Assembly (NCBI GenBank): GCA_949130485.1
Contig: OX422185.1
Span: 16,185,011 to 16,249,010, forward strand
Source: Agelas oroides
Taxonomy: Eukaryota > Porifera > Demospongiae > Agelasida > Agelasidae
Length of the DNA: 64,000 nucleotides
Direction of reading: 5' to 3'
Part shown: positions 49,318 through 60,177 of the stretch, piece by piece
Position numbering within the stretch: the stretch's first letter is position 1
How the letters are laid out: each line of letters begins with the position of its first letter
Program-made: the position numbers and the translations under genes
Notes under the pieces: generated by a model
The model's database searches: none
The model's input: the letters and a program-made list of their open reading frames with translations, nothing else
What the model was told of the DNA's origin: nothing

Positions 49318-49754
49318 GTAAGTTAACCTAACTACAATGGCAGAGGAGGCAAGACATGTATAAACTTCACTGATTAAAATAACTTGTTGATCAGGTAACT
49401 AATTGCTAGTTGGTTTAAGTATCTCAACACAGACCCTCTTGCTTTTTTGCCCAGAGGGGTCCCACTTCTTAAGACAAGATTCAAGGCTCAGTCATGGACA
49501 CCTAAAGAAGCTTCTATCCTGCTTTATTGTTAGTGATGACCTCTTGTATTTTAATTAACAAAGGTCAACCATGTCCTGCCTCCTCTGCTGCAACAGTGTC
49601 CTCACCTTAGCAACCATGTCTGTAGCTGCTAAACAATAGACCCTTTGTGAAATGGTGTAGCTTAGTGCTAGCAATTACAAAATGCTATTTATGTTGCTAT
49701 GGTGATACAAAGTTTGTATGACAATTGTGATATTCTCATTTTGATTACATATTA

Positions 49755-50200
49755 CATTGTCATGTTCAAAGCATTAAATTTCTGCTAAAGAGTTGGGCTC
49801 GTGCTATGTAAACACATCAGATATATATCTGCAAAGCACATGTGAGCTTCAACCTTTAATAGTGATACCACGCCTTGAACATGGCAATGTATTTGAAATA
49901 GGCAGTGAAATAATCGGATTTCTACAGGAGCTGTCACACAGGTATCAGCCATGTTTGTATGGTGGACATAGACCCATAATTGCAAAGTGCGTAACTCTAC
50001 CAATTACAAAATTATGATGTTGCTAACAAGTAGAAAGTGCTGTTTGTGTTGCTATGGGGATGCAAATTTTAGGTGGCAGTTATACTTGAAATACTGCAAT
50101 CTAACTGGTTGATTACAGGTAGTATAAATCACTTATACCACCTGTAAATTAAACTTATACCACCTGTAACTGAAAAGGCATTTTAATAGTTGAAGCGCTA
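49755..50200 (+). repeat. Local duplication, right copy (partner 47011-48080)
   Basis: This is the uninterrupted copy. It shows the empty target site of the element at 47068. Intron sequence, no gene. Confidence 0.85.
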
Positions 50201-50209
50201 CAAATATAG

Positions 50210-51828
50210 CAATGGACTCTCATACGATTTGCGTACACTAAGCTCTTAGTTTGTTAGCAGTTTATGACAATAGCAGCAGTCTGAAGACGTAGACAGCAGT
50301 GAAGAAAGTGCTTGACTCAACAGTGGTGGTCTCGAGCTTGAACAGGTCACACGGAGTTCGCCTACAGTTTTAGTGGGAGCCAGAGGTAGGTACCATTGAA
50401 GAAAACGCTAGTACTCGCTCAACATCAAAAACCACTTGCATTCACTAGGAATGTAATGTGGTGGGACATTTCAGTCGATCTTGTTTTCGGTCTCAACAGA
50501 TAAGTAGGCCTCTCAAGATCTTGGTCTTTGCTATTGTCCAAGAAAGGGTCACAGATCATTTTGATTGAAGATCAATACTAGCATTGTAGGGACAAAGTGC
50601 TCCGAACATTCTTTAATGCACTTGATTAAGTGCGACCTATGAGGGTACCTTCTTCTGAGAGATTCTTATGTGTGGGTTATTTAGAGAGATGCCTTCTAAT
50701 CAGAGTGACATTGACACATCCATACCAACCCGTACTCAAGCTTTTAGTACTTGTTTCGGCACCTGACCCAGTAGAACTAGTTTACATATGTATTGGACTC
50801 CTGGCTGCAGCAGGCCGACTGCGTGGTCCAGCAGACCAGGCTAAATTAAAATACAGTGTCATTCCATTGCTTGCCCACTATGTAGAAATCTACAGAGCAC
50901 TAAAATTAGCAACACCCCTACAAAATAGTTTCCAGCACCCTCTCTGGAGTGGAAAATAGTTTAGCTGGTGATGTGGTCTGGATATGTACCGTAGTCTCGT
51001 GAAAGAGTGCCCATGGGCAGAACACCTTACAAGACTACCAAAGAGGAGGGTGGGCATTCTTTCAAGTGTTTGCGCATTTAACCACAAAAGAGCATGTTTT
51101 CAGCTAGTCGATACCCTCGAAGCAAATAATTGTACAGACAATATTAAACGGACAACGGAGCTGCCAGCCACTTCAAAGTGCTGATGGTAAACAGCACTTT
51201 AAATGATACCATATCACTGTCAGCAGCTCACAGTGTGTGCCAAATTAGCTACATCTGTCTACGTAAAGCAACCTTTTAACAAATTTCGGTGTAGTAAAAC
51301 ATGAATTTTCTTATACCTTAAATATGCATACCACTTGATGCTGGTGCTCCTCCAACTCCATGAGTGCACTCTATTGGTCACACATAGCTCGTCGAAGGGT
51401 GGGCGCTCATTTGAGTAAACTTTGACCCTATACAGGAAATTGAGCCAAAAGTAGAGAGTGGGCTCTCTTTCGTGTGACTATGGTATATTTTCTCAAAGGC
51501 CTTGCCATGAATCTCTCTAAATCTGTTAAACCAAATTTGTCTGCTAAATACCCATAGCAATGAATATGTATGAGGGCTTGAACCTGTGGAAGCCTGTAAA
51601 CATCAAAGCTTCTGCCTGATTACTTATTTATATAATTGTGGTCTAGACTAGGCCTCAGCAGATTGTTCTAGAATAGTTGTTGGGCGGTAGGAAGAGTGTT
51701 TTGGGAATACGGAGTTTGGAAGCATCCTGTAGCCTCTGTAGGAAGAGTAGGTAACTCAGGTCACATGACCTACTTTAGAAAATGTTTTAGTGCCACTGGC
51801 TAGACTAACATGATGGGAGCCACAACTG
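50210..51828. other. Intron 6 segment with an unrecognised open frame
   Basis: A plus-strand frame at 50630-50959 (109 codons) contains a hydrophobic stretch (VELVYICIGLLAAAG), and a frame at 50984-51184 (66 codons) follows. They are not in the same frame and neither resembles a family I know. The stretch is less repeat-like than its surroundings and could include a decayed gene. I see nothing else. Confidence 0.2.
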
Positions 51829-52101
51829 TCATCCAACTTTTGCACTGTGTCACCGTTGATTTTCAGGTACATAACGAGTACTCACATTTTCACCATTTTA
51901 TCTTTTATAGAGTTTACTGGCAACACTTCTGACTGCTTCCTGAGTAAAGCAAGTTTGTTTTCAACCAAACTATCAATGCCTGAATTCAACTAGTTTACAA
52001 GATGTAATGCAATGAATCAACATTAACAAGTCACAAAATCAAATAGCTTCTCTTGCAGCCTATTTCTGTGCATGGACATAGGGTGTGAAGGATTGAGTTA
52101 A
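51829..52101. mobile_element. Truncated relative of the TTAA element at 55555
   Basis: GATTTTCAGGTACATAACGA, GAGTAAAGCAAGTTTGTTTTC and CAATGAATCAACATTAACAAG match 55925-56120. The right end AGGATTGAG/TTAA (TTAA 52098-52101) agrees with a TTAA boundary. The left end is missing or too diverged. Confidence 0.6.
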
Positions 52102-52898
52102 TAACTCATTCTGTGACAGAAAGAAGAGCTCCCTGCAGGACTGTGTTGAAGGCTTTCTCATGCTGCACTACAACCGTTGCTAGTGTTGTGCATGTGACAC
52201 GTCAAACTAATGTTACAAATTTGAAACTTATACAGAAGCTAGGGAATACTTGGAGGAATATTCAGGAAGCAGGGAATAGCACAATCAAAACTTTGGCAAT
52301 AATCTGCCCAGGCCTAATGTGAACAAAAGAAACAAAGTGTATAAATGATGAGTGTGCCATGGAGCATTCTGTGGAACCCCTCTCTTGCGGACATGCTTCA
52401 GTGCAAAAGTGCCCAAAGTGGCAAAGTGTCCTCACTCCAGATGGAGAAAATGCCAGTGCTCACAGTTGAATTTTTCTTTAGGACAAAACTGTGTTAGAGG
52501 AGGATGGACAAGGTTGACCTTTGATAACCTGGGGTCATCACTAATTAAATCTTGAAATTGGAAGAGAGAAGCTGCTTTAGGTTTTTCCATGATTGGACGA
52601 AGACTTGAATTATGATTTGAAAAGTGGGACCCCTCAGGTAAAAGACCAAGGGTTTGTCCGTTAAGATTTAAGAATCAATTAGTGGTGACCCGAGATATTT
52701 TACTTAGCAAAGGACAACCAAGTCAACCAATTCCTACATCCTGTGAACCTGTGCTGCCAGGAATTAGCAGTGGCCTTGTTTACATAAGATGTTTGTGGTT
52801 GAAACCCTGCCACTTGCTGTAGCTATAGGATATAACCACAGTGGATGGGCTAAGTTCAAAATAGTAAACATGTGCTTAAGATGCCCTGTGGCCATTGT

Positions 52899-52960
52899 GA
52901 CCCATGTCCTTTGGTCCCATGTCTTCTGTGTCCCATGTCCTGTGTCCCATATCCTGCGCT
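52899..52960. repeat. Short tandem repeat with GTCCCATGTCCT core
   Basis: There are about five imperfect units of GTCCCATGTC(C/T)T(G/C)T in 60 bp, inside intron 6. Confidence 0.7.
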
Positions 52961-53300
52961 CTCTACGTCCATGTCCAGTGTGCCAAATACCAGTAATTTC
53001 AGTAAGTGAAGCCACATGTAGGGTTACTGTAGCTTCAAGACTTGCTTGTGCTAGCTATACCTATCAAAGATGAATGTATTCTCATAGTGTGTACATAGCT
53101 ACATAAAGCCCCCTTCCCACTTTGGGGGAGTTTTAGTGAGTTCATATAGTGTGGTATACCACCCTTGAGTAGTCGCCATCCGCCACACCTCTGGAAAGAA
53201 ATAGATGCCACTGTTGAATAGTTGCCATGTGTAGTATTTATGTAACACATAGTGACCATTTGCTAGAAGTCCTTGAGATAAATGTTGATTGTCATCCTAC

Positions 53301-53353
53301 GTATCTGCTTCCTCTACATAGGGAAGGCTTTCCTATGTACAGGAAGCAGATAC
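53301..53353. ncRNA. Compact hairpin, pre-miRNA-like (candidate only)
   Basis: Arm 53301-53322 starts GTATCTGCTTCC and ends TACATAGG. Arm 53332-53353 is its reverse complement with one mismatch in 22. The loop is 9 bases (GAAGGCTTT). The size and single mismatch resemble a short microRNA precursor stem, but the flanks were not seen to extend the stem. It could as well be a minimal foldback. Confidence 0.3.
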
Positions 53354-53639
53354 TCTGCCTCAAAACAAAGCAATGGGTGTACACATGCAAGTAGTGCTAG
53401 TTTCATAGTCCTTGTTTATGGAGAATTTTCCTTCAAAAATTTGAATATCTCCCTTCCTCCCCCATATACATATAATGCAATATACGGTTGTTGTCACAGA
53501 TCCGACTTATCCAGCGAACTCGACTTGCTACATTTCTTTTAGTTTATGCTGATTTTAGCTGAGTACCCATCTTTGAATAACCAATATCCACATGAAAGTA
53601 AATGCTTATGTCTGTAGTTGCAGCATCTGTATGTGGAAA

Positions 53640-53960
53640 TGATATTACTGGTGTGTTCATGGATTTTGTTGACCTGCACATCACCATGTATGAAGACCTA
53701 CAAAGTTTACCTAGTGCAACCACCCATGTGTACTTCCTGGTGTGGCTAGTATTCCCCCTTCCTCCACATAACCCCAGTATTGTGAAAGTACATCAGGGTC
53801 AACATGTGTCAAGTTAGCTCTGTAGTGTAATCTACAGCCAGTTCTGAGGCCAGGGCTATGATGGCCTCTCCTGTTTGAGTACACCATACACCTCTTGGTT
53901 AGTCAACAATGAAAGCTGGTCTCAGTCCAGTTACTAAGCCCACTGACTCATTGTGAAAAG
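53640..53960 (+). repeat. Diverged local duplication (partner about 56280-56640)
   Basis: Shared words in the same order: TTTTGTTGACCTG, GAAGACCTACAAAGT/AAAGACCTGCAAAGT, CACCCATGTG, TTGAGTACACCATACACCTCT, AAGCCCACTGACT. Gaps break every reading frame, so this is not coding. Confidence 0.65.
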
Positions 53961-54319
53961 CGTTTCCTCCTCACTCCCATAGCACAAAGCAGTGGCTGAT
54001 ACACAAGGCTTGAGAAAAGCCAGTGAATTAATCTAGATGAGTCTGCCGCCACTTGTTACTGAAACAATGTTATTGCCATTTTAAATAGTCATGACCTTGA
54101 ATAGTATCCACACACATTATATGCTGAAATACGTAGTTTCAGCTCAGCTTGTGAGAATATGGATTACTGCTCAAGTGAACTAAGGCATGAGACTTGTAGC
54201 CTCATATCCCAGGCCCACCCAAAATTTGGGGAAAAGGGCCTGGTCACAATTACAAAATTTCTTGTATGTGCTGAGTCTGTATTATTTAGCAATTATGTGA
54301 TCATGTTGTAGCCAGCTAC

Positions 54320-54738
54320 TGTTGACATTAGCCTCGTTCCCAGGCCGTTCCCGCCTCCAGGTTTTGATCGCTTGCAGTGTAAAAACGGAGGGGAAGGCCT
54401 GGGAGAAAGAGTCACGTGCGTGACGTCAGGTAGATGTGAGGGGGGCGGTGCCCGATCGTTGTAACTCACAAACTTTGCATTGATCAGCCTCGAGTCTACC
54501 AAACAACGAGCTGTATTGACGCCGTCTTTCGAATGTTACAGTCTCAAGTTCTTAGACAAGATATTACAAGAAGGACCTTGAAATTCTTCGTCGGGTACCG
54601 CCCCCCTCACGTCTACCCTCACGTCTACCTGACGTCACGCACGCGACCCTTTCTCCCAGGCCTTCCCCTCCGTTTTTATACTGCAAGTGATCAAAAACTT
54701 GAGGCGGGAACGGCCTGGGAACGAGGCTATGTTGACAT
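54320..54738. mobile_element. TIR/foldback element with TAGCCTCGTTCCCAGGCC ends and perfect 9-bp target duplication
   Basis: TGTTGACAT (54320-54328 and 54730-54738) flanks a 401-bp element starting TAGCCTCGTTCCCAGGCC and ending GGCCTGGGAACGAGGCTA. The arms are long (about 130 bp each), including GATCGCTTGCAGT and GACGTCAGGTAGA and their complements, so the element is largely a foldback. Members at 9516, 58736 and 59558. The 9-bp duplication points to a Mutator-like transposase acting in trans. Confidence 0.9.
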
Positions 54739-55550
54739 TCTGCGAAGAGTGTGGTAGCCTCATTCTCATTCTCAAATGGTCTTGGAATGAGGCTACTACT
54801 TTCACGTGGTCAAGAATTTAGTAATTAGTAATGGACGAACGTGATTCATCTACCCCAAATTCCTGATTTTTCAGATGGGGCCTGGGGACGAGGCTATGAA
54901 ACATGTAATTTTTGCACTAGATATACATATAAATTAACATTGTGTAAGTGGAACTAATTGTGGACATGGCTGTCAATTACTGTTAACATCAATTATGCCA
55001 ATAATGGAGTCTATATCATGAAACACAGAACAGATGATGTTTGCTCGCTACCAAACTTGTTTACAAGTTCAACTGAAGGGAACATACGTATCTGGAAGAA
55101 ACTGCAGTCTCCTGGAAGACATATATGGATATTATTGATACACTACACACACTACAGAAGCAGCATCAACCAGCAGCTTTCTTCTTCTCATGTTAAGTAA
55201 TCCACCAAGCCACATCCAATCGTTGTTTAGCATTCTTCTGTGGAGAGTGCAAAGGTCACTTGTGGTTGAAGAGTGCAACCGCTGAAAGAGACATAGATCA
55301 CACTTGGGTGTCCTACGTACATACAGCTGACCGAAGAGTCGTTCATGTGGATTTCAGGACGATATAGTCGTAGAGTACAATGTAGAAAGCCACAATACCT
55401 CGTTCACATTTTCCAGTTATGCCCACTTTTGTTAGTCACGTGACCCTACATTGCAATCACCTGAAAATTGAATCCCATGCCTTAGTCACCCTGAGTGGTG
55501 TATGTGCATGGATGCAGCAGTGTCTATAAGTGTATATGAGTCCCCCACTC

Positions 55551-56177
55551 TTAACCCATTACACCCGATAGCGGGCAAATGTGCCCGTGAAATTTCTTGT
55601 CCGTTACACCCGATAGCGGCCAAATGCGCCCGCACTTCGCTTCCGCTATTTATCGTGATCGCTGCGCCTTTTTGGACTTGGAGTTAGTTAATATGTGTAA
55701 CAGGAAGTCAATCGAAGCAGAATTAGCTGCGGTGTCCTATAGGGACTTCCCCTCAAAATCGCATTCGAAGTTTGCCTGCCGATCGTAGTTAGCCACAGTA
55801 CAGCTTATATCCACACGCTACTTGTTCTATCGTCTATATACTATCTAATCGTGTCAGAGACAGTTGAAACGTATCTTCGCTGAAACTGTCTGCCAACTTT
55901 TGCCGTGTATTATCGGTCATTTTCAGGTGCACAGCGCGTACCTACGTTTCCACCGTTGTAGCTTCTTCGCACTTCACTAGCGGGTCTTCTGACTATGTTC
56001 TGAGTAAAGCAGGTTTGTTTTCAACTAAGCTAAGCCTAACTATCATTGCCTGAACTCAGCTATTTTACAAGATATAACGCAATGAATCTACACTTCACAA
56101 AATCGCCATTTTTTATTAGCTTCTCTCGTAACCACGCGATCAATTTCTGCGCATGCGCGTAGGGGTTAAAGGGTTAA
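55551..56177. mobile_element. TTAA-flanked element with CCC ends (piggyBac-like MITE)
   Basis: TTAA at 55551-55554 and 56174-56177 flank a 619-bp element that begins CCCATTACACCC and ends GGGGTTAAAGGG. TTAA followed by CCC is the typical piggyBac terminus. Near the left end a 40-bp motif (ACACCCGATAGCGG-CAAATG) is tandemly repeated. An old truncated relative lies at 51829-52101. No transposase. Confidence 0.8.
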
Positions 56178-56279
56178 CAAATTTTAATTTTTATATTTAT
56201 TAAAGTTCAGTGATATGGCACTTTGACATTGGTGATGCACTCGAAATATTCCACAGAATAATATTCATTTTGTGTCAGG

Positions 56280-58466
56280 GACTGTCACATATGATTTTTG
56301 TTGACCTGTATACCAGCCCATATAAAGACCTGCAAAGTGGAATGGTGGGTGCACCCACCCATGTGCATGCACTTGCAGGTATAATAACAGTACTCAACAT
56401 GCCTAACATATAGACTAGTATCCCCCTCCTCCCCCACTGTTAGATGGTACATCAATTTCAGAGTCTACTGCCATGTCTCCTGTTACCTCAGTGGTAGAAT
56501 CTACAGCTGCATGGTTCTGGGGCCAAGCCTATGATAGCCTGTCCCATTTGAGTACACCATACACCTCTGTCTTTGTTAGTCAACACAGAAGGCTGGTCGA
56601 CGTAGGTCCAGCTACAAAGCCCACTGACTTATTGGTGCCCATATTGCATGTACATACATTTACTTTGTTGTACCCATGTTTCATATGATTGTATATAGCT
56701 TGGGCCATTCTGAATTAATTGGTTGAACTAACATGACCACAATGTCGGGTAATTTAGGCCCACCGGATGTATTAATAACCACAACACATGGCAGCAAGTT
56801 TGGCTCTGAAACGGTAGCCTACATGGCCTATGCACATTGCACAGGCTACTGCATGTACTATGGCTTGTGTGGTAGCGATAGTGACTTGTCTGGGTATGGA
56901 AGTACTGAGAACAGTTGTGAGGACTGAACCTGAGTGGACTTTTGGCGATTTGTATGTGCATACTTTTTGGCATCAAACAAGTTTATCTTAATTGTGCTAA
57001 AATGTTTGAGGCGGTGCATATAACAATTGTTACCCAACTATGAGGCACTTTTAAAACTTCAGGTTGGTTGGGTTAGTTCAAACAAACAATTAATTCAGAG
57101 TCGCCTTGTGTAAATACAGGAAGCTCACTCTTAAGAGATCTTGAGATAGTTTATGTTCACGTGCGCATGTCTGTGGATCTTGTATAGTCTTATATCCCGA
57201 CCCAACCGAGAAAGGAAAGGGTCTAGTGTCGAAGCCTTGTAATTGTACGTAAATGTAAAATTACGAATTTGTCAGTGTTGAAGAGTGAATTTTATACTGT
57301 CCCTTTGAATGGTATGATTGAAGTACTTGTTCTCACTTCCACATTATTTCATAAACACTGGTCTGAAAGTTTATGGTTGTTGCTCTCATTTCCGGAGTGA
57401 ACCCAAGGATTCAGGGTTGTGTCACCTCAACTCTTTCCTCATGAGACTGAGAGGGTGTACAAGACTAGAACATGTACTAGCTACTCCATCTTCACAACAC
57501 TCATGCAGATGGGTTAAGGCAGTCTCTGGTTGTGGACAAGTGTAGTTCAGAGTGCTGACCACAGAAAGTTAATATTGCAGACAGGAAGCACACTACCACT
57601 TTATTGTATTGTGTTTGATGATGTAAACAAACAAATTGGTTTCCATGGAAATGTCCCACCCTCTCAACCAAGGTGCACTAATTAACACTGCCTTAATTGT
57701 ATTTCAGTGAACAATATCCTTTGTAAGTTAGCATTCTAGTTACTGTTTGAATGCTTTTCATACGCAGAATTCAGAACTGGAGTATCAGCTGTAGCTCGTG
57801 TCACAAATAACGCCTTCCAATACACCAAAATGGCAGCTAATCACAATTTTTACTAACTCTCCTGCTTTTCAAAAGAGGTGGAGACTGTCACTCCATCCAA
57901 ATTATGAACAATGCATGACAGCTGTTGAACGCCATCCTACTTACCGATACTAGACACCAACTTCTCTCAAATTCGGCACTGCATTGGGTATCATAGGTCA
58001 ATAATGGACAAGCTTGATTGAGCCTTTTGTCTGTCTCCTCTCTGTCCCATTTGTAGCCATTCTGTGAGTTAGACATGTCTAGTTCACAACCAGTGACAGC
58101 ACAAAACTGTACAGTACATAGTAAAAGGTCATAATCATAGCTAAGAAGCCTACACAAAGCAGCCACTCAGTTTCTGTAAATTTTAACACCACTTCCACAA
58201 ATTACAGCAATACCTTCACATACCAACTACGTAAATATCATGAATGATACATTCGGAACCTGCCTGCCTTGACTTACCTGAGCATTTGCTTCCCACTCAG
58301 GGTAGCTGAGACATTGGTCAGTTAAGTATGGCATTAATTGTATGTGTGGTGTGTGTTTACCTATGGCATCAGCACATTATGTAAGTGAAGATTGTTTACG
58401 CTTGTGCAATATGTGCAAGGGTGTGGTGACACAACTTATGTCACTAATCAATTTCCTCTTTCACTA
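56280..58466. other. Intron 6 segment, no gene seen
   Basis: 56280-56640 is the partner of the duplication at 53640. 57890-58140 is distantly related to intron sequence at 8880-8980 and 13800-13930 (TCTCCT..., CCCATT..., TTCTGTGAGT, CATGT... CACAAC). A decayed relative of the element at 30682 lies at 56220-56295. A 64-codon frame at 56733 is not recognised. Confidence 0.45.
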
Positions 58467-58515
58467 CAAGAGCGCATGATGATGTCATTTTTTATTACAT
58501 CATCATGCACTCTTG
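58467..58515. repeat. 49-bp palindrome made of the termini of the element at 10405
   Basis: CAAGAGCGCATGATGATGTC then ATTTTTTATT then ACATCATCATGCACTCTTG. It is essentially the two terminal repeats of the 10405-10958 element fused with almost no interior. Confidence 0.75.
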
Positions 58516-58727
58516 GCCTCTATGGCAGTCTGTATGATTACATCATGTAGCACTAATTGCTACCTCACGCATGTCACTGATTACTAGCTTCTAACCTCCT
58601 CTGAACACACTCCCTCTCCCAGTCTCTTGAGGGGCTGTTTGTCTTGTTGAGTATATACCTTCTCCAAGTAATTTGACTATCTACCATGGTGATGTATGAT
58701 TAGTCAAGTATATGTTAGAATGGTGCC

Positions 58728-59350
58728 GTTAAAGCTAGCCTCGCTCCCAGGCCTTCCCCGGCTCCAGTTTTTGATCGCTTGCAGTATGCAAAAACGGAGG
58801 GAGAAGGCCTGGTGAATCTTACTACGTGATCCGCGGCACTTGCGTCACATGTCGTCACGCTTGTATATGTATAGGCGTGCTTTGGAGAAGACCGACCTTG
58901 CGTTCTGTACTAGTTATGAAGACGAGACAAGCGCCGACAGAGAACAACATCAAGCATAAGAAACATATCCAAGCTAGAAGGAATAGCTCTGAAGGGTTGC
59001 CGGACGACAAGTGTGAAATATCCACAGCGACAAAATTTAGCTAACGTAGTGAAAAAGAAGCCGCTTTTGGATTTGCAATGCTTGTAGCGGAACCATCCTT
59101 CAGCAGTTCTGCTTCAGACTCGGTTGTGTTCTAGAGGTAGGACTTGTCTCTCGGATGAAACTGTCTTGTTTCTCTAGCTTCTCTGTAGCTGGAGATATAA
59201 ATGTGAATATGTCTTCGTGTCTAGAACCTGTGATGTCATGTGTGCCGCGGATCACGTAAGATTCACCAGGCCTTCTCCCTCCATTTTTGCATACTGCAAG
59301 CGATCAAAAACTAGAGCCGGGGAAGGCCTGGGAACGAGGCTAGTTAAAGT
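58728..59350. mobile_element. TIR element with TAGCCTCG(C/T)TCCCAGGCC ends, 8-bp flank
   Basis: The element is about 58736-59342, starting TAGCCTCGCTCCCAGGCC and ending GGCCTGGGAACGAGGCTA. Flanks are GTTAAAGC and GTTAAAGT. The arms are about 130 bp (GATCGCTTGCAGTATGCAAA, GTGATCCGCGGCAC and complements). The interior has a 72-codon frame (58826-59044) with a basic stretch (NIKHKKHIQARRN), not recognised. Same family as 9516, 54329 and 59558. Confidence 0.85.
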
Positions 59351-59548
59351 CACTTTAACCATCCATCATAGTTTCTGCTCATGAGCCTGTTTGTTTATAT
59401 TGATAATTGCTGTACTGCTCATTCCTGTCACATGACACAGATGTGGTTAGGTGTGGGTGGTAGGGTACATCTTTCAGTTTCATAATATCAACAAGCCATT
59501 AGAACACAGAAACACTGATGTATCAATGTATGGACAGTACTGATTGTG

Positions 59549-59880
59549 GCACACTAGTAGTCCCATTCCGAGGTCCCACCAGCTTTCCACCACTTGCAGC
59601 AAGGAAAATGGGAGAGAGCCTGGTATCTTTCCTACCATGAGCGTGATGTAATCTGAAAATGGGAAATATTTTCAGAATGAACAGCAACATTTTGTGTATT
59701 GTTCAACTCAATATCATGCTTAACGCTTTGTGTATGGCAGTCATCCCCCTCTAGCTAGACACCCTTTCTACCATCCTTTCTATCACTCACATGAGAAGAG
59801 GTTCCATGGCTTCTTCTGCTTTTCGTATTGCAAGCAACGAAAGCTGGACATGGCCTGGGAATGAGGCTAGTGCACACTAG
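59549..59880. mobile_element. Short member of the TAGCC...CCCAGG family with perfect 9-bp target duplication
   Basis: GCACACTAG (59549-59557 and 59872-59880) flanks a 314-bp element starting TAGTCCCATTCCGAGG and ending GGCCTGGGAATGAGGCTAGT. The arms share CTTTC..TTGCA words but are shorter than in the other members. It ends about 160 bp before LRR exon 7. Confidence 0.8.
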
Positions 59881-60038
59881 AGTATCTCAAATGGCCTGAC
59901 CCAGGGCTTAACAAAAAGTGCACTTCGCACGCAACAAGAATAATGGCGTGCTATTCTATACAGTTTTTGTATAGTAGATTAATACACTTTAGCAATGGGT
60001 CTGTACTGAGAATGATGTTCATATTCTCTCCCACTCAG

Positions 60039-60122
60039 CCTCTACTACAATCAGCTCACAAACGGCAGTGTGAAAATATTATGTGAGCTCATCAAGACAG
60101 CAAAGTGTCTCAAGCTACTAGA
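60039..60122 (+). CDS. LRR exon 7 of 7 in window
   Basis: This is an 84-bp symmetric phase-2 exon with acceptor TTCTCTCCCACTCAG and donor GTAAGT. It encodes an LRR beginning LYYNQLTNGSVKILCELI and ending AKCLKLL. It keeps the LxxN and helix leucines but lacks the usual DxG turn (TNGS instead) and is the most divergent of the seven. It still has a good donor, so at least one more exon lies beyond the 3-kb minisatellite that begins 55 bases downstream. Divergent last repeats are common at the C-terminal end of LRR solenoids, so the end of the protein may be near. Confidence 0.8.
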
Positions 60123-60177
60123 GTAAGTCATGTTCTGATTGTGATCAGCTCCTAGTGACTATAACTACATATTAGTG

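Larger units (their letters stand above)
7737..60122 (+). other. Inferred partial gene: LRR tail of an NLR-like receptor, seven exons, window contains neither end
   Basis: Seven plus-strand exons of exactly 84 bp (7737-7820, 15965-16048, 20107-20190, 31285-31368, 36122-36205, 49234-49317, 60039-60122) each begin with the third base of a codon and end with the second. They splice in frame without creating stops and give seven consecutive 28-residue LRRs. Introns are 8144, 4058, 11094, 4753, 13028 and 10721 bp. One RI-type LRR per 84-bp exon is known from the NOD1/NOD2/NLRC family of cytosolic receptors, where the LRRs form the C-terminal sensing and autoinhibitory solenoid behind a NACHT ATPase. 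No NACHT, death-fold or start codon is seen here, so the NLR assignment is inference; a stand-alone LRR_RI protein is the alternative. Transcript data could also split the exons between neighbouring genes. Confidence 0.7.

Noticed and set aside
53640..56640. Coding pair around TTTTGTTGACCTG ... CACCCATGTG
   Set aside because: The two copies differ by indels that are not multiples of three and neither has splice-bounded open frames.
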